A stretch of DNA of 64,000 bases, from positions 42,559 to 106,558 of the forward strand of contig QCDG01000006.1 of NCBI GenBank assembly GCA_003280995.1. Direction: 5' to 3'. Made by a program: the position numbers and the translations under genes. Below, in pieces: positions 53,398-60,791 of the stretch. The first letter of the stretch is position 1, and every line of letters begins with the position of its first letter. The stretch comes from Prochlorococcus sp. AG-355-A09 (GTDB lineage Bacteria; Cyanobacteriota; Cyanobacteriia; PCC-6307; Cyanobiaceae). The notes below the pieces were generated by a model. It was given only the letters and a program-made list of their open reading frames with translations. It made no database searches and was not told the origin of the DNA.

Positions 53398-54120
53398 ATG
53401 GCTACCAGAATAAATAAATATTTAAGTGAAGTCGGTTATTGTTCTAGAAGAGAAGCAGATAGATTAATTCTAGAAGGAAAGGTAACCATTAATGGCAAAA
53501 TTCCAGAAATTGGAACCAAAGTAGAAGATAGTGATCAAGTAGAAGTTAAAGGTCAAAGAATAGAAAAATCAAAGAGAGAAAAAAACATATACTTAGCCTT
53601 TAATAAACCTGTAGGAATTGTTTGTACAACAGATAGAAAAGTAGAACCCAATAATGTTATAGATTTCATTAAATATCCTAAAAGAATTTTCCCCATCGGA
53701 AGATTAGATAAGCTCAGTGAGGGATTGATTTTTTTAACTAATGATGGAGATATCGTGAATAAAATACTCAGAGCAAGAAATAATCATGAAAAAGAATATA
53801 TTGTAAAAGTTAATCGTCCGATTAATAGCGACTTTATTAAAAGTATGAGTAATGGAGTTGAAATATTAGACACAATAACTAAAAATTGTTTCGTAAAACA
53901 ATTGGGTCCAAGAAATTTTAAAATAATTCTCACACAGGGACTTAATCGCCAGATTAGAAGAATGTGTGAGGTCTTAGGATATAGAGTAAGATCATTAAAG
54001 CGTGTAAGAATTATGAATATTAAGCTAGACGTGCCAACAGGAGAATATAGAGAACTTAGTAAAGAAGAACTCCTAGAATTAAATGAATTACTCGAAAACT
54101 CATCAAAAACATATGACTAA
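53398..54120 (+). CDS. rluF: 23S rRNA pseudouridine synthase, RluF-type
   Basis: 240 residues from MATRINKYLSEVGYCSRREA; a longer frame upstream adds 25 implausible residues. N-terminal S4 RNA-binding domain, then the catalytic FPIGRLDKLSEGLIFLTNDG (Asp in GRLD), KILRARNNHEKEYIVKV and GLNRQIRRMCEVLGYRV. The DK.S.GLIFLTN.GD variant with NxHEKEY points to RluF rather than RluB. Confidence 0.9.
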   Translation: MATRINKYLSEVGYCSRREADRLILEGKVTINGKIPEIGTKVEDSDQVEVKGQRIEKSKREKNIYLAFNKPVGIVCTTDRKVEPNNVIDFIKYPKRIFPIGRLDKLSEGLIFLTNDGDIVNKILRARNNHEKEYIVKVNRPINSDFIKSMSNGVEILDTITKNCFVKQLGPRNFKIILTQGLNRQIRRMCEVLGYRVRSLKRVRIMNIKLDVPTGEYRELSKEELLELNELLENSSKTYD

Positions 54121-54557
54121 TCAAAAACCATTAAAAGTAATTGGGAAGTTAAATTAAATTTGCTGGCAAAAATGCAAGATTCATACTTTTCGACTTAGTT
54201 AGAAATAACTTAAATAGTATGAAACGCTTATTACTAGCACCGTCATGAGTTAGTAATTGAGTCTTATTTGACTAAATATAAAGGATTAGCAGCCCTAGCT
54301 TTCTTTTTGTCCAATCTTCTGCAGTTCTTCTTCAACCCGGAGCAATTAAATTTTTCTATTCTTCTCTAGCTGCATCTTTCTTTAATTCTTCTCTGATTGT
54401 TATAAGAGGTTTATCTTTACTCTATGTAGAAGTAACCTTGCCAGAATCAATAAACATGTATTTAAAAATTGATCTTTGTTATTTGTATTTTCGATAAACC
54501 TTTTTACCCTTGATCTATTTGAATTAAACCAACTTGTAAGACCTAGCCATTACTTTT
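54121..54557. other. Degenerate intergenic region
   Basis: 437 bp without a convincing gene. It holds the MKRLLL stub near 54219; beyond it I see only broken frames with hydrophobic stretches, consistent with a decayed small exported gene. Confidence 0.4.
54219..54248 (+). pseudogene. Remnant of MKRLLL signal-peptide family
   Basis: ATG reads MKRLLLAPS then a stop. Same opening as the stub at 12754. The hydrophobic core is lost after nine residues. Confidence 0.45.
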
Positions 54558-54785
54558 TCAAGGATAAAAGTCTACTTTCCAACGCATAAGGCAATAACTT
54601 AATGGGTTATATCCATAGCAATTCCAGAACTTGAATATTTTTACAACGAAATGGTGGAAATCAACATCATTGAAAAATGCCCAGCCAAAATAAATAGCAA
54701 ATGCAGTTAGAACTAATGCAGCATATTGAAGCCAATGTGTCCCAGAATTATCTACGCCATTTTTATCAAAATTAGAATTACTCAT
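54558..54785 (-). CDS. Membrane protein coupled to an hli gene
   Basis: 75 residues with one helix (LQYAALVLTAFAIYFGWAFF) and an aromatic, Cys-containing tail (WNCYGYNPLSYCLMRWKVD). Its ATG follows directly on the TAA of the upstream hli gene with no gap. Function unknown; possibly a frameshifted longer helix protein, since the tail is atypical. Confidence 0.55.
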   Translation of the reverse strand: MSNSNFDKNGVDNSGTHWLQYAALVLTAFAIYFGWAFFNDVDFHHFVVKIFKFWNCYGYNPLSYCLMRWKVDFYP

Positions 54786-55040
54786 TTAAAGGATTGGATA
54801 AGCTATCCATCCAAATAAGGTGTAGTTAATAATGACAGCCAAGAAACCTATCATCGCAAGCCTTCCATTTGTTCTTTCAGCAATAAACCAATAGGTATTT
54901 GGCCATTCAAAATTGCCCCCCATATTAGATTTTTGAATATTTGAAATTGAGTCCTCTTTAGGAGAATTATTCTGTTCAAGATAATAATTACTATCTGGGT
55001 AAAAGCTTTCGCTTGAAAAGTTATCTTTAAATTTGCTCAT
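54786..55040 (-). CDS. hli: High light-inducible protein with long N-terminus
   Basis: 84 residues: a 45-residue polar N-terminus, then WFIAERTNGRLAMIGFLAVI with the intact ExxNGRxAMIG signature and INYTLFGWIAYPIL. Most like the minus-strand hli at 34878 (shared ERTNGR and NYxLFGW). Same photoprotective role inferred. Confidence 0.93.
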   Translation of the reverse strand: MSKFKDNFSSESFYPDSNYYLEQNNSPKEDSISNIQKSNMGGNFEWPNTYWFIAERTNGRLAMIGFLAVIINYTLFGWIAYPIL

Positions 55041-55144
55041 TTTTTAAGAAACTTAATTTTATATTTATATTAAAAACAAAAAATGCTAATTAGGTTAAAA
55101 GAGGTATTTCATTAAGCAAATTTTTTATCTTTTTCAGGCTACTT

Positions 55145-55179
55145 TACAGGAACAAATCCACTTAGTGCTCCCAAAGCAA
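55145..55179 (-). repeat. Decayed tRNA-Pro 3'-half fragment
   Basis: The plus strand reads acaggaacaaatccacttag then tgctcccaaagca, matching the tRNA-Pro gene (59025-59063) through the T-arm and anticodon loop with a small deletion. The 13 bases around the anticodon are intact. Likely a displaced att site. Confidence 0.6.
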
Positions 55180-55278
55180 AAGAGATTATTTTTTAGAGAA
55201 ATATTAGAACTATTATTATCATTAAATATTTATCTAATTGAGCATCATTTTTGAAACACGAAAATTAGTATAGATATT

Positions 55279-55302
55279 GGTTAATATCACATGATATTAA
55301 CC
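55279..55302. repeat. Perfect 11-bp inverted repeat
   Basis: GGTTAATATCA-CA-TGATATTAACC. No T-run follows on either strand, so it is not a terminator. It looks like an operator or a recombination/replication site; no flanking gene explains it. Confidence 0.6.
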
Positions 55303-55703
55303 AAGGGGGGCTTTCAGATGGGCTCTTTAACAACCAAGTACCCCTGAAACATAGGGTTTAAATTATTTATAACTTATATCAATATCCTGGAACTTGTAAT
55401 TAATGAAAAGTTTTTAATCTATTTATTAGATTAAATCTCTATTAAAAAAAAATAGATAAAAAATAATTATTTGCAAATAGTATTTGTAACTTTTCTATTC
55501 GGTAATGTCCCTTTTACTTTTGCTGATTTGCAATTACAAAGTAAGGAGAAAATAATATTGCTGATAGAGAAAATAGAGAGGAATTAAAGGGTTTTAAGGA
55601 TGCATTGCTGCATTAGATTAGACCGCTTGGAGGGTGCAAATACTTTTGATATTTTTGCTGAATCTGAGAATTAAATTAATTTATATATAGGGTATTAATC
55701 TTT

Positions 55704-55973
55704 ATGCGAAAACTTTATAAAATCTTTTATATTCAAATAATTCCAATTTTTATTTTAGGGTTTTCTATAGGTGTTATTTCAATTTGGCCAGGAATTATAT
55801 CTGGAAAAAGTAGAATATGTTTTTTAAATATCCTCAAAGACGGTATTGATGGCTCTATAAAAATTGGGACCGTTCTCTCAATCAATCCTAATTATCTCGT
55901 AAAAATTAAAAAAACTAAAAATAAATATTTTAAGATTTTGTTGATTGGAGACTCCTGTTTTCGAAGATTTTAA
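55704..55973 (+). CDS. Anchored small hypothetical
   Basis: 89 residues: N-terminal helix (IIPIFILGFSIGVISIWPGI) and a basic beta-rich C-terminus (LVKIKKTKNKYFKILLIGDS). Family not recognised. Confidence 0.5.
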   Translation: MRKLYKIFYIQIIPIFILGFSIGVISIWPGIISGKSRICFLNILKDGIDGSIKIGTVLSINPNYLVKIKKTKNKYFKILLIGDSCFRRF

Positions 55974-56296
55974 ATAAAATGGTTTCTATTCGCATCGCTT
56001 ATGCAATGCACAAGTACGTAGAAAGTATGCAAGCTTTGCTACTACTAGATCTAAACTTTCGCAAGATGAGCCAACATCTAATAAAAAGCGAGTTGGATGA
56101 CTCGATAGTATAAATTAGTTTTTAAGAGTCTGGGCGGCAGGATTCTTACCTGCACCTAGTGCTCCTAAAACACCGCACAGGGCTTGTATAATAATAGGTT
56201 TAAATTGTAGATGTTTTCTTGCCTGGTTCTGCGTGATTTGTCTAGTCAAATAAAGCAATATTTGTCCGCATTGGACAATGCCGACTAAATATTAAT
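55974..56296. other. Intergenic, contains a tRNA-Pro fragment
   Basis: 323 bp. The only recognisable element is the tRNA-Pro-like fragment at 56131-56176; the rest is unassigned. Confidence 0.4.
56131..56176 (-). repeat. Decayed tRNA-Pro 3'-half fragment
   Basis: The plus strand reads tgggcggcaggattcttacc then tgcacctagtgctcctaaaa, corresponding to the 3' end, T-arm, variable loop and anticodon arm of tRNA-Pro (59020-59062) with several substitutions. Probable old att site. Confidence 0.65.
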
Positions 56297-56614
56297 TTAG
56301 TTAGTTATTTTTTTTATTTTTTCTAAATTCCATTTATCAAATATTAATTTCATTTCTCTTTCGTAGATTCTTACTTTCTTTGCGAAAGGTAGTTGTTGAA
56401 TAATTATCCCAAAGGGGAATTTAAAAAAAGAAGAAATATAAACAATATAAAACTCGACAAAAGATGGTTTTTTCGGAAGCGGTAAATTTTTTACATATGC
56501 CCAATCAATGCAAGGTTTTAGTTGCTTATCACTAGCGATAATATTTTTTTTACATCTCCATCCAGAGAATAGATAAATGCAAATAAAAATCGGTAACGGA
56601 AGCAGTCGCAACAT
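56297..56614 (-). CDS. Small membrane-anchored hypothetical
   Basis: 105 residues. N-terminal helix with Cys (LPIFICIYLFSGWRCKK), a second hydrophobic stretch (FYIVYISSFFKFPFGIII) and a basic C-terminus. The start lies 1 bp after the stop of the upstream micro-gene (TAAAATG). Family not recognised. Confidence 0.55.
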   Translation of the reverse strand: MLRLLPLPIFICIYLFSGWRCKKNIIASDKQLKPCIDWAYVKNLPLPKKPSFVEFYIVYISSFFKFPFGIIIQQLPFAKKVRIYEREMKLIFDKWNLEKIKKITN

Positions 56615-56615
56615 T

Positions 56616-56729
56616 TTACTTAGTTATATCTAATAAAAATATATAAATCCCCAACAATACTGCTGTAGCTACACATACACCAACAACTACATTTGGTTGA
56701 TTATTCCAAAGATTAGTTAAAAATTCCAT
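56616..56729 (-). CDS. Small membrane protein
   Basis: 37 residues (MEFLTNLWNNQPNVVVGVCV, ATAVLLGIYIFLLDITK): one helix. Coupled to the following gene. Family not recognised. Confidence 0.55.
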   Translation of the reverse strand: MEFLTNLWNNQPNVVVGVCVATAVLLGIYIFLLDITK

Positions 56730-57121
56730 TTAAAAATTATAGGAAATTAACTTCTTTACCAGTCATAGTTATTATTTGAATCTAAGAATATCTACGAACA
56801 ACTAAGAAAAGACACGCAAATGACATCAAACTGACATCAAGTGGGCGATGTAAATAATTATTCAATAAAAAGACAGGCTGGGAAACCTTCCTATCACTTG
56901 GATTCTAAGAGTAGGGGCTACAGGATTCGAACCTGCAACCTAGTGCTACCTAAGGAGTACTTCGTTAATTTTAGATTATCCAATATTCCCATGCTATAAC
57001 TAGGTCTGACATTTGATACTTTTTAAAAAGTCGATCTTCAATAAGGGGTAATTAAAACTATTTATTTTCAGTAATTATTTTTTTTGCTAGTAATAGAAAG
57101 CCAATAAAAATTAAAATTAAA
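56730..57121. other. Intergenic with tRNA fragment and leader-like motif
   Basis: 392 bp without a gene. It holds the tRNA-Pro 3'-half fragment at 56917-56966, preceded by cctatcacttggattctaag, which resembles the 50.64-kb candidate RNA, and the GTCGATCT...AGGGGTAATTA motif at 57031-57054. Confidence 0.45.
56917..56966 (-). repeat. tRNA-Pro 3'-half fragment
   Basis: The plus strand reads ggggctacaggattcgaacc then tgcaacctagtgctacctaa, near-identical to tRNA-Pro bases 59021-59059 before diverging at the anticodon loop. The best preserved of the three displaced 3' fragments. Confidence 0.75.
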
Positions 57122-57394
57122 ATGCTTTATGTTCAGCATTGGTCATTTAAGGCCGGATATCATCAAAAAGGTGCAGAAAAATTTCTTGGTGGTGGTGGAG
57201 ATTATCCTGGAGTTGAGATGATTGGAAGATATCACGCACCCGGTTCTTTAGAGGGTTGGATAGTTTTAAAGACTGATGATCCAAAAGCAATATATCAACA
57301 TGCCGCTGAATGGGGTGAATTTCTCAATTGGGAAACTACACCTGTATTTACTGATGAAGAAGCTGGCCCAATAGTTGCCAAAGTCTACTCATAG
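57122..57394 (+). CDS. DUF3303 family protein, copy 2
   Basis: 90 residues (MLYVQHWSFKAGYHQKGAEK ... GSLEGWIVLKTDDPKAIYQH, WETTPVFTDEEAGP), aligned with the gene at 50776 over its whole length. Ferredoxin-like fold, unknown function. A copy of the AGGGGTAATTA motif lies about 70 bp upstream. Confidence 0.82.
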   Translation: MLYVQHWSFKAGYHQKGAEKFLGGGGDYPGVEMIGRYHAPGSLEGWIVLKTDDPKAIYQHAAEWGEFLNWETTPVFTDEEAGPIVAKVYS

Positions 57395-57401
57395 AGAGAG
57401 A

Positions 57402-57443
57402 TTGACAGTAGATCTACAATTAGGGGCAATTAGCTCCTTTTTT
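57402..57443 (+). promoter_or_regulatory. Shared leader module, copy 1
   Basis: TTGACAGTAGATCTACAATT then AGGGGCAATTAGCTCCTTTT and TT lead directly into the ATG at 57444. AGGGG (57422-57426) can pair with CTCCT (57434-57438), followed by the T-run. Near-identical to the inverted copy at 58413-58455. Confidence 0.7.
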
Positions 57444-57707
57444 ATGAACACTCTCATCATCTCAACTTTTAGCTGTACATTTGAAGAATTTAAAAATGAT
57501 GTAACGACATTATTTCTTGAAGAAATGTGCAAGGAGTTTGTAACTGATTATGAGTTTGTAAAAGTGAATGAACACAAATCTCATTTATTAATCAATTGCA
57601 CCGACTTAGAAAAATTAGGTGTAGAGATGGAATCTCCTTTCGCAAAGGAATGGGATAAAAAAAATAATTGTAAGGATACCGTATATTCGATTAAACTTGT
57701 TGCTTAA
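57444..57707 (+). CDS. Hypothetical soluble protein
   Basis: 87 residues from MNTLIISTFSCTFEEFKNDV; the upstream extension of the frame runs through the leader and is rejected. Small alpha/beta protein (EMCKEFVTDYEFVKVNEHKS; CKDTVYSIKLVA). Family not recognised. Preceded by the shared leader module. Confidence 0.65.
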   Translation: MNTLIISTFSCTFEEFKNDVTTLFLEEMCKEFVTDYEFVKVNEHKSHLLINCTDLEKLGVEMESPFAKEWDKKNNCKDTVYSIKLVA

Positions 57708-57719
57708 ATAAAACGCTTA

Positions 57720-57944
57720 CTAATTTTCTATAGCACCCGCTACTTTTCGTTCCGCTAGTCGTTTTTTTAGAATTGAATAATTTTGTGAAGCCCATTTTCG
57801 AGAAATATCAAATTCAGCATCTAACTTCTCTCTAAGTAATTTGCCAATTTTAAATACTTCTACGAAGCCTAGATAAATTATTACAAGCACCTTAGTTATG
57901 TTTACTGCAACAGCTGCTATCTTTTCAATTTTTTGATCTTGCAT
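57720..57944 (-). CDS. Small membrane-associated hypothetical
   Basis: 74 residues: helix IAAVAVNITKVLVIIYLGFV, then charged helix GKLLREKLDAEFDISRKW and basic C-terminus. Convergent with the 57444 gene. Family not recognised. Confidence 0.5.
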   Translation of the reverse strand: MQDQKIEKIAAVAVNITKVLVIIYLGFVEVFKIGKLLREKLDAEFDISRKWASQNYSILKKRLAERKVAGAIEN

Positions 57945-58298
57945 TTGAATTTATTGAAGCCCACTAAAATTACCAGTTGTACGAAATTATGCAAATTAAT
58001 TAGAGAAAAATCTTATTGGTGTTATTCTCATTGGGTATTGGCTATGAAGTATTGAAGCGATTTTTGAAGGAGCTTTGGTAGAATCATTACGATCAATTCC
58101 ATGCAATTTATGGAATAGCTGGGTTAATAGTATTGTTGGTAATTTATAACCGTTTACTGAATAAATATCAGTAACAAGAAACCCTCCCAGAAATTCCAAC
58201 TACTGAAAGGGTTATTAAATCGACTCGCAACTATATAGAGTCAATTTATGTCTTGCAGCAAACGTAGAGTGTGCTGACGAGGTTTGGCCTCAATTAAT
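57945..58298. other. Gene-poor stretch, probable decayed membrane gene
   Basis: 354 bp. A minus-strand frame at 57996-58199 has no recognisable features. The plus strand shows a hydrophobic reading (IYGIAGLIVLLVIYNRLL at about 58100-58160) with no start codon and an upstream stop, suggesting a broken small membrane gene. Confidence 0.35.
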
Positions 58299-58412
58299 TT
58301 ATAGCAAAAGAATATCTAATAAACTTATACCTATCCCTATAAATGCAGTAAGAAAGCATAAATTCCCCCAACCACTGTCTGCAGAATCTGCTTTTTCAAT
58401 AAGTTCTTCCAT
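58299..58412 (-). CDS. Small membrane protein
   Basis: 37 residues (MEELIEKADSADSGWGNLCF, LTAFIGIGISLLDILLL): acidic start, one helix. Preceded by the second copy of the shared leader module, which supports it as a real gene. Confidence 0.6.
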   Translation of the reverse strand: MEELIEKADSADSGWGNLCFLTAFIGIGISLLDILLL

Positions 58413-58455
58413 TAAAAAAGGAGCTAATTACCCCTAATTTTAGATCGACTGTCAA
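58413..58455 (-). promoter_or_regulatory. Shared leader module, copy 2
   Basis: On the minus strand TTGACAGTCGATCTAAAATT then AGGGGTAATTAGCTCCTTTT, TTA and ATG. It differs from copy 1 at only about four positions over 42 bases and likewise ends in a weak hairpin plus T-run touching the start codon. Confidence 0.7.
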
Positions 58456-58471
58456 TATAGTTTAGTTATTT

Positions 58472-58750
58472 TTAAGCAGCATCATATTCTTCATCTTCAA
58501 GTTCTCTCATAAATCTTTTATCTAATAAGTAGTTGTCTATAAGCTCTGCAGCCATAACTATCTCAGCAGCATTTTTAGATAGTTCTTGAGGATCTTTGTC
58601 TAATAAGTAATTGTCTATAAGCTCAAGATTGTACTCGTTTTCTTTAATTGGTTTTTCGCTGTCTAATAGCTTTCTTATTTGTGTAAATACAAGCTCTTGA
58701 TTGTATCCACTTTCTCTAATTTCTTTCAACATTTCGTCTGGAATTTGCAT
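58472..58750 (-). CDS. Hypothetical with internal duplication
   Basis: 92 residues from MQIPDEMLKEIRESGYNQEL (an ATG 9 bases upstream is also possible). The decapeptide ELIDNYLLDK occurs twice 26 residues apart, and the DNA (58521-58546 and 58599-58624) differs at one base, so the duplication is recent. Acidic and helical. Family not recognised. Confidence 0.6.
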   Translation of the reverse strand: MQIPDEMLKEIRESGYNQELVFTQIRKLLDSEKPIKENEYNLELIDNYLLDKDPQELSKNAAEIVMAAELIDNYLLDKRFMRELEDEEYDAA

Positions 58751-58944
58751 TATCGTCAACCCCTTTGTGAAAGCCTATATACGCATACTTACGAAAAAAT
58801 AAGGAAAAAGCAAAAAAATAGTCTTTTAGTACTTAATAGCCATATGCCAATAAGGTTAGCAACCATCTCTATTTATCTAAATAAGGTAGGCTTATATCCT
58901 AAAAAATTCAAGAAAATTCTATAAAGTCTAGGGAAAAACCATAA

Positions 58945-58966
58945 GAAAACCCCCTAAAAAGGAGGT
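58945..58966 (-). terminator. Probable terminator of tRNA-Pro
   Basis: Minus strand ACCTCC-TTTTT-AGGGGGT followed by TTTC, 53 bp after the tRNA 3' end; one G-U or mismatch in the stem. Moderate support. Confidence 0.5.
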
Positions 58967-59018
58967 CATTTTCCCTAATTTTTCCCTAAGTCAAAATAGG
59001 CAATCGCTGAAAAGCCAG

Positions 59019-59092
59019 TCGGGGCGACAGGATTCGAACCTGCGACCTAGTGCTCCCAAAGCACCCGCGCTACCAAGCTGCGCCACGCCCCG
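59019..59092 (-). tRNA. tRNA-Pro (UGG)
   Basis: 74 nt, CGGGGCGTGGCGCAGCTTGG at the 5' end. Acceptor stem CGGGGCG / CGCCCCG, D-arm GCGC-AGCTTGGTA-GCGC, anticodon loop TTTGGGA with anticodon TGG, T-arm with GGTTCGAATCC, discriminator A; CCA not encoded. All arms pair. This is the only intact member of six tRNA-Pro-related sequences in 55-63.2 kb and the likely integration target. Confidence 0.96.
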
Positions 59093-59190
59093 CTCATAAG
59101 ATCTTAGTTCATAACAGACATCTATAAAAGACTAAATTCCTAAATTTTTTATAAAAAATCACTTTTGAGGCTAGAAAATGATTTTTGTCA
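59051..59190 (-). repeat. Direct repeat unit A: tRNA-Pro 5' half plus upstream flank
   Basis: The 140 bp from the anticodon loop through the tRNA 5' end and about 98 bp of upstream flank recur without indels at 60535-60674 (offset 1484) and 63072-63211 (offset 4021). The flank includes ttataaaaaatcacttttga, so the tRNA promoter is probably part of the repeat. Confidence 0.9.
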
Positions 59191-59336
59191 CTATTTTGTC
59201 ACTAGAGAAAAGAGTGTTTTGTCGCTAGAAATTAGTCTTTTGTAGCGACAGAGATCATCTCTGTGTTTGTTAATAAATTTAATACGATAATTTCTAAAAA
59301 TAGTCTGAGCAGTGCTTAACCAAAACTTTTTAGAAA

Positions 59337-60254
59337 TTAAAATGCTGCGAAAGAAGGAGTAAATGGACCAGTTCCAAATTCAACAACATATGGATTATTT
59401 CCACCAAATACAGATACTCCTCTATTAGTGATTGTGAAAGATACTTCTAAGCCCTCAGTTTCCTCTGTTATGACAACAGGATTTGTCGGTGAAAATGCTC
59501 CAAAAATCCTTGTAGATGTGCCACAATTAGCTTGTGTGGTAGCAGAATATGTTTCTCCATTTACATTCGCAAGTACTCCTTTCAAGTTTCCGGTAACACC
59601 TGTGGTAAATGTTTGTGAAACGGCCATCCATCTTTGATCTTCAAGTGGCTCACATTCACTACCTTTATCAAAATCAACTAAGGTTTCGTTCCATTCTGAA
59701 TAGTTAGATTCTTCTGAGTCTGATACTCCATTTACTGCTCCGTTTTGCATAACAGATTTTGAATAATAAGTAGTACCTCCTAAGGTATAAGAACCTTTTA
59801 GACCAAAAACATTTTTAACTTTTATATAAGCATGTGGGTAAGTTCCTGCAGATGGTCTTATATTTGATCCGCCAGTAAGTGTATGCGATGCCCCTCCAGC
59901 AAGATTTACTAAAAGTCCGTTCGAATTTTTGTAAGTTGGTGAGCAGGTGCTTTCATCAATTACATAATCAGTAAAAGTCTGCCCACTACTATTGTGATAA
60001 GTACCCTCTAGAGGATCGGATAGACAGAGGCCCATCTCATAAATAGTAACTTTATAAACATCAGGAGTAATAAAGCAACTACCATTAGTATTAAAATATG
60101 AACTGCTTGGGTTGGTAGGACATACAGTTGTATTTGCCGATGCCTGATTTGGCGAGCTTAGTAATGAGGTAAGAAAATAGAAACCTAATGTTGCTGATAT
60201 TCTTGAAAAGTTTTTAGAATATGATGCAAATGAGGAAATCTTAGGAAATTTCAT
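59337..60254 (-). CDS. Secreted protein, paralogue of the 60.8-kb gene
   Basis: 305 residues with a signal peptide ending near SPNQASA. The mature part shares blocks with its neighbour: YKVTIYEMGLCLSDPLEGTY, GTYPHAYIKVKNVFGLKGSY, TTGVTGNLKGVLANVNGE and the C-terminus GPFTPSFAAF. Beta-rich with paired Cys, ending in Phe as many outer-membrane-targeted proteins do. Family not recognised; it occupies the module between repeat units A and B. Confidence 0.75.
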   Translation of the reverse strand: MKFPKISSFASYSKNFSRISATLGFYFLTSLLSSPNQASANTTVCPTNPSSSYFNTNGSCFITPDVYKVTIYEMGLCLSDPLEGTYHNSSGQTFTDYVIDESTCSPTYKNSNGLLVNLAGGASHTLTGGSNIRPSAGTYPHAYIKVKNVFGLKGSYTLGGTTYYSKSVMQNGAVNGVSDSEESNYSEWNETLVDFDKGSECEPLEDQRWMAVSQTFTTGVTGNLKGVLANVNGETYSATTQANCGTSTRIFGAFSPTNPVVITEETEGLEVSFTITNRGVSVFGGNNPYVVEFGTGPFTPSFAAF

Positions 60255-60791
60255 CAGAAAAGAAATTTTTTAAATTATTTACTATTTCTTTAAGTATTTC
60301 TACTTAAATTTAATAATTAGTATTGATTTAACGGTATTTTAGGCATTTATGGTTCATAAAGAATGCTATTTGTAGTGCAAAAGAAAAAGAAAATAGACTT
60401 AAAAAAAACTTTAATAGAGCGGGTGCCTTAATGACACCCGCGCTGGTAAAGCGTTGTCACTTTCTGTCACTATATAGTTTGTTACAAAAGTAAGAAAGTC
60501 AGTTATTGCAATCGTTCTCGTTAGTAAAAAGGTATGCTCCCAAAGCACCCGCGCTACCAAGCTGCGCCACGCCCCGCTCATAAGATATTAGTTCATAACA
60601 GACACCTATAAAAGAGTAAATTCCTAAATTTTTTATAAAAAATCACTTTTGAGGTTAGAAAATGATTCCTGTCGCTTTTTTGTCGCTTAAAAATAATTAT
60701 TCAATAGTGATTTAATGAACAATTAGTTTTTAGAACTTTTGTTCGATATTTTAAAATTATTTGACTAAATTTGTCCTAAATCTTTCAGTAA
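60255..60791. other. Intergenic region containing repeat unit B
   Basis: 537 bp between the two paralogous secreted-protein genes, without an ORF. Bases 60424-60534 (cacccgcgctggtaaagcg onward) also match 62970-63071, and 60535-60674 is repeat unit B. Confidence 0.6.
60535..60674 (-). repeat. Direct repeat unit B: tRNA-Pro 5' half plus upstream flank
   Basis: Bases 60535-60576 are identical to the 5' 42 nt of tRNA-Pro (anticodon loop to 5' end); the flank to 60674 differs from unit A at only a few positions. The 3' half of the tRNA is absent, so no functional tRNA is made. Confidence 0.9.

Larger units (their letters stand above)
55041..55703. other. Gene-poor stretch in the tRNA-Pro island
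   Basis: 663 bp without a convincing gene. It holds a tRNA-Pro-like fragment at 55145-55179, a strong inverted repeat at 55279-55302, and broken frames at about 55500-55680. Confidence 0.45.

Noticed and set aside
57996..58199. 67-residue minus-strand ORF
   Set aside because: No signal, motif or coupling; the opposite strand looks like a decayed membrane gene instead.
60535..60576. Second functional tRNA gene
   Set aside because: Only the 5' half through the anticodon loop is present; T-arm and 3' acceptor strand are missing. The same holds for 63072-63113.
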